Of a stretch of 64,000 nucleotides of DNA, positions 58,691-64,000 are shown piece after piece (position 1 is the first letter of the stretch; the number at the start of each line of letters is the position of its first letter). The translations under genes were made by a program, and so were the position numbers. This DNA is from Polytrichum commune (taxonomy: Eukaryota > Streptophyta > Polytrichopsida > Polytrichales > Polytrichaceae): assembly GCA_950295325.1 (NCBI GenBank), contig OX485805.1:49252758-49316757 (forward strand). Reading direction: 5' to 3'. The notes under the pieces were generated by a model. The model saw nothing but the letters and a program-made list of their open reading frames with translations. It was not told the origin of the DNA and ran no database searches.

Positions 58691-59690
58691 AAGTAAGTTT
58701 TGTTCTGGAAGCCCTCAGGGTGAGGAGGTTGCATCCGAAACACAAACGGAGTCCTCCATGGAGGAGCTGTTGTGTTTCTGAACTCGAGTTCCATGCTAAG
58801 TTCGTACTCTCAGACTTGGAGTGAGGTGTTCATGTGAGTAATTTTTAATTTGTTCTTGAAGCCCTCAGGCTGAGGAGGTTGCATCGATCACAAGCGTCCT
58901 CCATGGAGGTGTTTCTGAACTCCAGAATGCTAAGCTCGTAGACTTAGGCTTGGAGTTAAGGTATTCGTGTGAGTAAGTTTGTTCTCAATGCCCTCAGGGT
59001 GAGGAGGTTGATTCGGTCACAAACTTCCTCCATGGAGGAGGTGCTATGTTTATGAACTCGAGAATGATAAGTTTCGTATAGTGCCTAGATTTGGAGTAAG
59101 GTATTCATGTGAGGAAGTTTGTTCTCGAATCCCTCAGGAGGAGGAGGTAACAACAATCACACACCTCCTGCACGGAGAAGCTGCTGTGTGGCTGAACTCC
59201 ACAATCATAAGTTTGTATATTGAGGCTTGGAGAAAGGTATTCATGTGAGTATGTTTGTTCTGGAATCCCTCAGAGTGAGGAGGTTTCATCGTCACAAACC
59301 TCCTCCATGGAGGAGCTGGTGTGTTTCTAAACTCCCGAAAATGAGCCTAAGTTCGTATCCTTCAGACTTGGAGTAAGGTATGGATGTTGAGTAGGTTTGT
59401 TCTCGCGTTGCTGTTTCACTTATCTCACCAAAAAAACAAAAAAAGAATCTCAAAACCCTCAGGGTACAGAGGTTGCATGGATCACAAACCCCCTCCATGG
59501 AGGAGTTCCTGAGTTTGCATACTTAGACTTAGAATAACGTATGGATGTAAGTAAGTTTGTTCTCCAACTGTTGCATTTGTCTTGGAAAAATAAGAATACA
59601 ATAAAAAGATGTTCTAGAGGCCCTCATGGTGAGGAGGTTGCATCGATTACGAACCTCCTCCATGGAGGAACTTCTGTGTAATTCCCATTA
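58691..59690 (+). repeat. tandem array of hairpin-forming units
   Basis: Seven diverged units at about 58711, 58861, 58990, 59131, 59267, 59455 and 59621, with spacing 129-189 bp; an eighth lies at 60115. Each reads CCCTCAGGGTGAGGAGGTT, a loop, then AACCTCCTCCATGGAGGAG. Two inverted repeats overlap: GAGGAGGTT with AACCTCCTC, and the palindrome CTCCTCCATGGAGGAG. Between units lies GGAGTAAGGTATTCATGTG. No conserved reading frame. Confidence 0.85.
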
Positions 59691-60970
59691 GGAACTAAAT
59701 TGCTTTCTCATTTCACTGGACATGGATTTTGCCGTACTTTCGTGACCGCCGCAAAAACGTAGTGACTGCATGTGTGGAGGACTTGAAGGTGCTGGATTGG
59801 AATGGTTTCGTGACTTGTGGTAAACTGAGGTTCCGTGTTTTGTTGCGAATTACAGGTCGATTGGATTCAGGGGATAGTCTTGGCTGACAGACTGAAGTGG
59901 TTGCGGTGACATCACTCTGCTGCCAAGGAAAGGAGTCCAGGAGTGAAATTTATTGACTTGGGAAAGTTGTGGAAACACACTCTTGTAAGGTATGTATGAA
60001 TGTCTCACACTAGGCTTAACTTTGCATCTTGCATAAGTTTGTTCTCAAACAGGTGTATGTGTCTATAAAAATTAATTTAAAAAATATTAAAAGGGGAAGA
60101 AGAAGAAGTTCTCAAAGCCCTCATGGTGAGGAGGTTGCATCAATTCACATCTATGGAGGAACTGTTGTGTTTCATTTTGGAACTAAATCTGCACTCATTT
60201 CACTAGACATGGATTTCGCCATACATTCGTCACCACAGTGGAAACTTAATACCTGCATGTGTGGATCACTTAATGGCAACGTATGTTAGATTAAATGAAC
60301 TTCTATTCCTAATGAAGGTGACTTAAAGTCTTATGATTACATTTTGAAGAATTTTTTTTGAAAGTACACAAGAAATCCAATAGGGTGATTTTTTTGTTTA
60401 AAAATAAGAAGAGTATGCTTTTTTTAGCAATGATTGATGAGTGGATGATAACAAAATCAAAAAGTGGGTATGTGCATATAGGGCCTGGATAAATTTCAAC
60501 TCATAATCATAAGAGAAAATACAATATAATATAAGATAAGATAGTACATTTCATGATTATGGACCTGTAAGAAAGATTTGGGATCACGTGAAATCATCAC
60601 AGAGGCATGCAACGTGATGTGGATGGTTTTCATATTATAACTATTAACATAATATACCCATTTGACCTCTTATCAATAAAGTGAAACCCCCCGAAATATG
60701 ACAAACGCACAATTAGGTCCAAATCTTGATTAGTATTTGCACACCCTTGTGAATTATTAAGGAATTGTCACCCTGGGTAAGCGACGATTATAATGGTTTC
60801 CTGACTTGTGGTAAGTTAATATTTTGTACTTTGTTCTGGATTACAAGTTGATCAGATGTTGCCAAGGAAAGGAGTGTAGTAGTGAACTTTGTTGACTTGG
60901 AAAAGTTATGGTGAGAACGCTCTTGTAAGGTATGGATGAATGTCTCATATTAGGAATAACTCGCCATCTT
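59690..60970 (+). repeat. duplicated leader-like segment
   Basis: 59690-60010 recurs in two parts at 60115-60290 and 60785-60965. Shared landmarks are CATTTCACT(G/A)GACATGGATTT, CTGCATGTGTGGA, GACTTGTGGTAA, GCCAAGGAAAGGAGT and CTCTTGTAAGGTATG. The CTTGTAAG|GTATG junctions look like splice donors, so these may be alternative 5' UTR exons of the F-box gene. Confidence 0.5.
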
Positions 60971-61190
60971 GGTGTGAAGAGTCACAAAAATGTGCTTCAT
61001 ACCAAACTTGGTTCTGCAACATGCCTTCTAATTTGATTAATATAGTATTTTTGATTGCCAGTAGATGTCAATATGACACCTTTAACTTTTGTTCCTTTGA
61101 TTTTTTTATGTAGTCGTAAAGAACTGTGTTTGACATGGTGCAGGTGTGGTCAAAAGGAAGAGGAAGAGGAACTGCAACCTAATAGTTTGA

Positions 61191-63731
61191 ATGGAGGCTG
61201 ATTCTTCTAAGCAGAGTAAGTCAAGAGTAAATTTTCAAGCATTGCTTCATGATAGACTTGTTGTAGCTTACTATTGTTCATAGATGTGAATTACAAACAT
61301 AATTGTAGTCTAAAGTCTAGAATGTAACAAGGGTGCAAGCACAATAAAGTGGAGGAAAAAAATGCTTTGGTATCCTAAAACCATATTTTTTGGGGTCAAA
61401 CACCTAAAAGTAGTAGCACAATGTTATTTGAATTGAATTGTTTTTCATGGTGACCTTTTTTGTTGTGTCAAGTACTCATATGTTGAATACCAAGGTGAGA
61501 TCTTCAAAACTTATCAAAAATTAATGCTCCAAACAAATGCCTAGATCTTGTTTTGGACGTCAATTTCATGACCTTAACTATTTTGAACTTGATTATTTTC
61601 TTCGAATTCCTCAAATTCATTATACACTTGAAGTCAACATCAAATATTTTTGTAGAATATCATCAATTCAATAATTTTATTATATTTAAAAACTATTTTG
61701 ACAACATGTTCAATATCACCACTTGCACATCCACTTGTATCGTATGCTGAAATATGTAGACTTTGTTTACATTGTTTTTTTCAACATAAATTGCTTGGCT
61801 TTGTAGATACATTTCTTAAATGTTTACAATCTTTTTTGTCAAAAAAATCAAAGTTAGTACATTAATTTGAACTCTGACATTTAAACCTATGCAAGGATCA
61901 AGAGCTATCCACTTTACTGTGCTTGCACCCACAAGTCTTGCATTATGATAGTTTTGCACATTTAGTGATTTATGTACATTGTGACTTATGAAGAATTGAG
62001 TCAAGGTCCAACCATGATAAGGTGTGCCACTAAGGACTAAATAACAAAGAGTCCTCACATTTCATAAGGATACATGTTGGAGGCAATATTAATTATAAAC
62101 TGTACCAATCATTCACCAACAAGTATGGTGATCCTCATTATAATTATGCTATGTCTTGACATAAACTTATGTAAATTCAAGAATAAAAGCATGACACCTA
62201 GTATGCAAAGTGCCAAGTATTCTGAAGAAAGGGTAATGCATGACACAATTTTGGTACACCTTATCATGGTCAGACCCATCATTGAAAATCGTTATGATGT
62301 ATGAGTCATATTCAAAAGTCCAATTTATCAAGCTTTGGAAATGATGTTTTATGTGCAGATGCGCCCATTATGGACTTGAGAAGTTCTTGCAATACACAAG
62401 TTGCCACGTGGCACAATCTCCCCGAGCTCCCACAGGACCTTGTCAAGAAATGTTTGTGCTACATGCCCAAGTTCAAAATGGTGGGGATTCTCCCTTGCCT
62501 GAACAAATTCTGGAAGGAGTTTGTCGAGACGGGAAGGATTTTGGAGCAACACGGACACGGCGATAATATCAAATCGTCTTTCGGGTTCCTCATGTATGAA
62601 ATGGCATTTTCGCAAGATTTCATACTCAAAACATATACACTGGAGCACGAAAGTTTCCGTTGGGAGCAAGCGCCTCATCTGTGGCTCCGTCAATCCAGAT
62701 ATGTAGGTATCAGGGACGATGGCAGGTTGGAGTCCACGAGTGATGGGTATCTGATGGCCAGCATCTGGACATCGGATTTCATGGTGGCAAATATACTCAC
62801 CGCATTCTACGTGTGGAATCCCCTTCTGCCAACCTCGCCACACGAGGTGAAACTACAATCACCAGAAATGTGCTACGAGCAATCGATCAACATGGTGGAT
62901 GCTCACTTGACAGTGGACAAGGAATCGGCGCCCTCCACCTTCAAGGTAGTCATGTTCAATCGGGACGCGAGGAATGGAGGGTGGATTTATTCATCTTCCA
63001 CTCATCAATGGACGACACCGGAGGTGAATATATATCACATATTTGAGCAGAGGGATATAGAGCGTTTGGATTTAGTGAACCCCCGTGCATTACGAGTGTC
63101 CACCGGTGGATGCATCTACATTGCGGCACAGAACCATGTCAACGCAGTGGAGTTCGGAGTATTGTGCTTTGATACCCGAGAGTGCACATGGAACACCATG
63201 ATGGTCCTCAACCATGTGGGCTCCACGGTATCGTCGCAACACTTCATCGTGCGCTTCACCGAAGCTCTTCTGGTGTTACCTGGGCCGACCTTATACATGA
63301 TTGTACTGTATCGAACGCAGTCACCGGGTACTTTTGTGTACTCGGAAATAGAAGGCTCATGGTCTACTTGCTCCAGCAAACACTCGGAGATCAGGCACAT
63401 TTGGGCATTGGATGTGGGGAAGCCTGCAGGATCCACCGCGCAAAAATGGAGATATGTTGGGTGTGGCCCAGAGGGAGCAAATTGTCGCATTGGTGGAAAG
63501 ATGGTGAAGTGGTACGCATGCGTGGTGAAAGGTGCCAACTACATCTGTGCGCTTGTATCAGCGAGGACCGTTCTACAACCCAAGGATGTTTCGATATTGA
63601 TGTATAATATCGAACGCAACACTTGGAAAAATGTAGGATTGGCGGAAGCTTTCCGCGTCCTCCCTCCGGGATGGAAGACCATGTTTGAGCACGACAGATT
63701 CATGCCAAACTACTACCCTCGTTGGGTTTAA
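61191..63731 (+). CDS. F-box protein
   Basis: Predicted as two coding exons: 61191-61215 (MEADSSKQ plus one base) and 62359-63731. The donor CAGA|GTAAGT and acceptor TGTGCAG are strong, and both sides are phase 1, so the join restores the frame (about 466 aa, ending TAA). An unspliced start at 62301 would add an unrelated leader. After a short N-terminus comes an F-box, LPELPQDLVKKCLCYMP, running through NKFWKEFVETGRI. The remainder (about 380 aa) has repeated W-containing strands (FYVWNPLLPTSP, STHQWTTPEV) typical of F-box/kelch-like proteins. Such proteins carry substrates to SCF ubiquitin ligases through SKP1. No frame damage is visible; an upstream acceptor at 61143 implies 5' UTR splicing. 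Confidence 0.8.
61216..62358 (+). other. predicted intron of the F-box gene
   Basis: 1,143 bp, GTAAGT to TGTGCAG, AT-rich with long T runs. Short frames inside have no domains. Confidence 0.65.
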
Positions 63732-64000
63732 GTGCTTCCCACGTCGCGAGCCTGGTTCCAAAGTTGACGACACTGTGTGCTTCGATCCGTCTCCAGATCC
63801 AAAGTGCTACCAATATATTGGAGGCCATAAGAAGCTTAGGGCCACTTCACACACGAGACTGAGAGCCCGTGACCATCACACTTCAAGCACTCGCATTGGT
63901 GGAAAAGGCGGAGCCAGTCCAAGTTGGCTTCACACTATGCTTGAGGGACCAACGGAGTATGTGAATGCAAGATGGATGGAAAGTCTACATGGATTCCTAC
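63732..64000. other. 3' flank with possible MITE start
   Basis: Likely 3' UTR at first. From about 63836, TTAGGGCCACTTCACAC resembles the left end of the Harbinger-like MITE, and GGCTTCACACTATGC near 63927 matches its terminal motif. It runs off the window, so I only suggest it. Confidence 0.35.

Noticed and set aside
62074-62358. F-box gene starting at ATG 62301 without splicing
   Set aside because: A strong acceptor at 62358 and a phase-matched upstream exon at 61191 give a better start, and the 62301 leader looks like intron sequence.

Overview
The window looks like nuclear DNA of a land plant. It is mostly AT-rich and gene-poor. It holds GT-AG introns, L1-type LINE 3' relics, a Stowaway-type MITE, hAT-, Harbinger- and pogo-like elements, and one intact-looking F-box gene. 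I see no operons, Shine-Dalgarno sites, rRNA or tRNA. I cannot name the species. The F-box protein hints at a non-seed plant, but that is only an impression. All exon joins below were worked out by hand from splice signals and reading frame.

The striking part is 3.0-19.0 kb. On the minus strand at 6667-3531 lies a roughly 1,000-codon gene of the DUF7869-like type (HTHDDID motif) with one intron and two in-frame TGA codons. On the plus strand a GC-rich gene runs from a promoter-like patch near 10.1-10.3 kb through four phase-0 exons (11394-12689, 12814-14139, 14328-15785, 16349-17116). It appears to encode in order a ParB/DGQHR-like segment (IIDGQHSLEAS), a degenerate beta-class N6/N4 DNA methyltransferase-like domain (DFRG, then FGGS), a disordered and coiled-coil segment, and an FCP1-like HAD domain. 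One in-frame TAG (12624-12626) interrupts it. About 30 copies of a CpG-rich 16-bp palindrome, ACGAACG-NN-CGTTCGT, dot 6.8-18.9 kb. They lie between the two genes, at both ends of every intron of the plus-strand gene, and inside coding exons. I saw none elsewhere in the window.

Pogo-like inverted ends bounded by TA occur at 3031 and 18950 and enclose both genes and all the palindromes. My working hypothesis is a decayed, roughly 15.9-kb mobile element, or a host gene with its own palindromic site system. It pairs a DUF7869-like gene with a ParB-like/methyltransferase-like/HAD gene and a dispersed palindromic site.

The rest, 19-58 kb, is mostly layered repeats. They include a hAT-like MITE with oligo-G termini (three copies, 8-bp target duplications), a second small hAT-like MITE family (GGGGAGA ends), a third with CACGGG ends (399 bp and 1.5 kb copies), a Stowaway MITE, a pogo/Tigger element (40066-41777) with a broken DDD transposase, many LINE 3' fragments, several local duplications, and one hypothetical acidic protein gene (28228-27473, minus) with a decayed relative near 44 kb. 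From 58.7 to 60.3 kb lies an array of hairpin-forming GAGGAGG units. It leads into a two-exon F-box gene (61191-61215 joined to 62359-63731).
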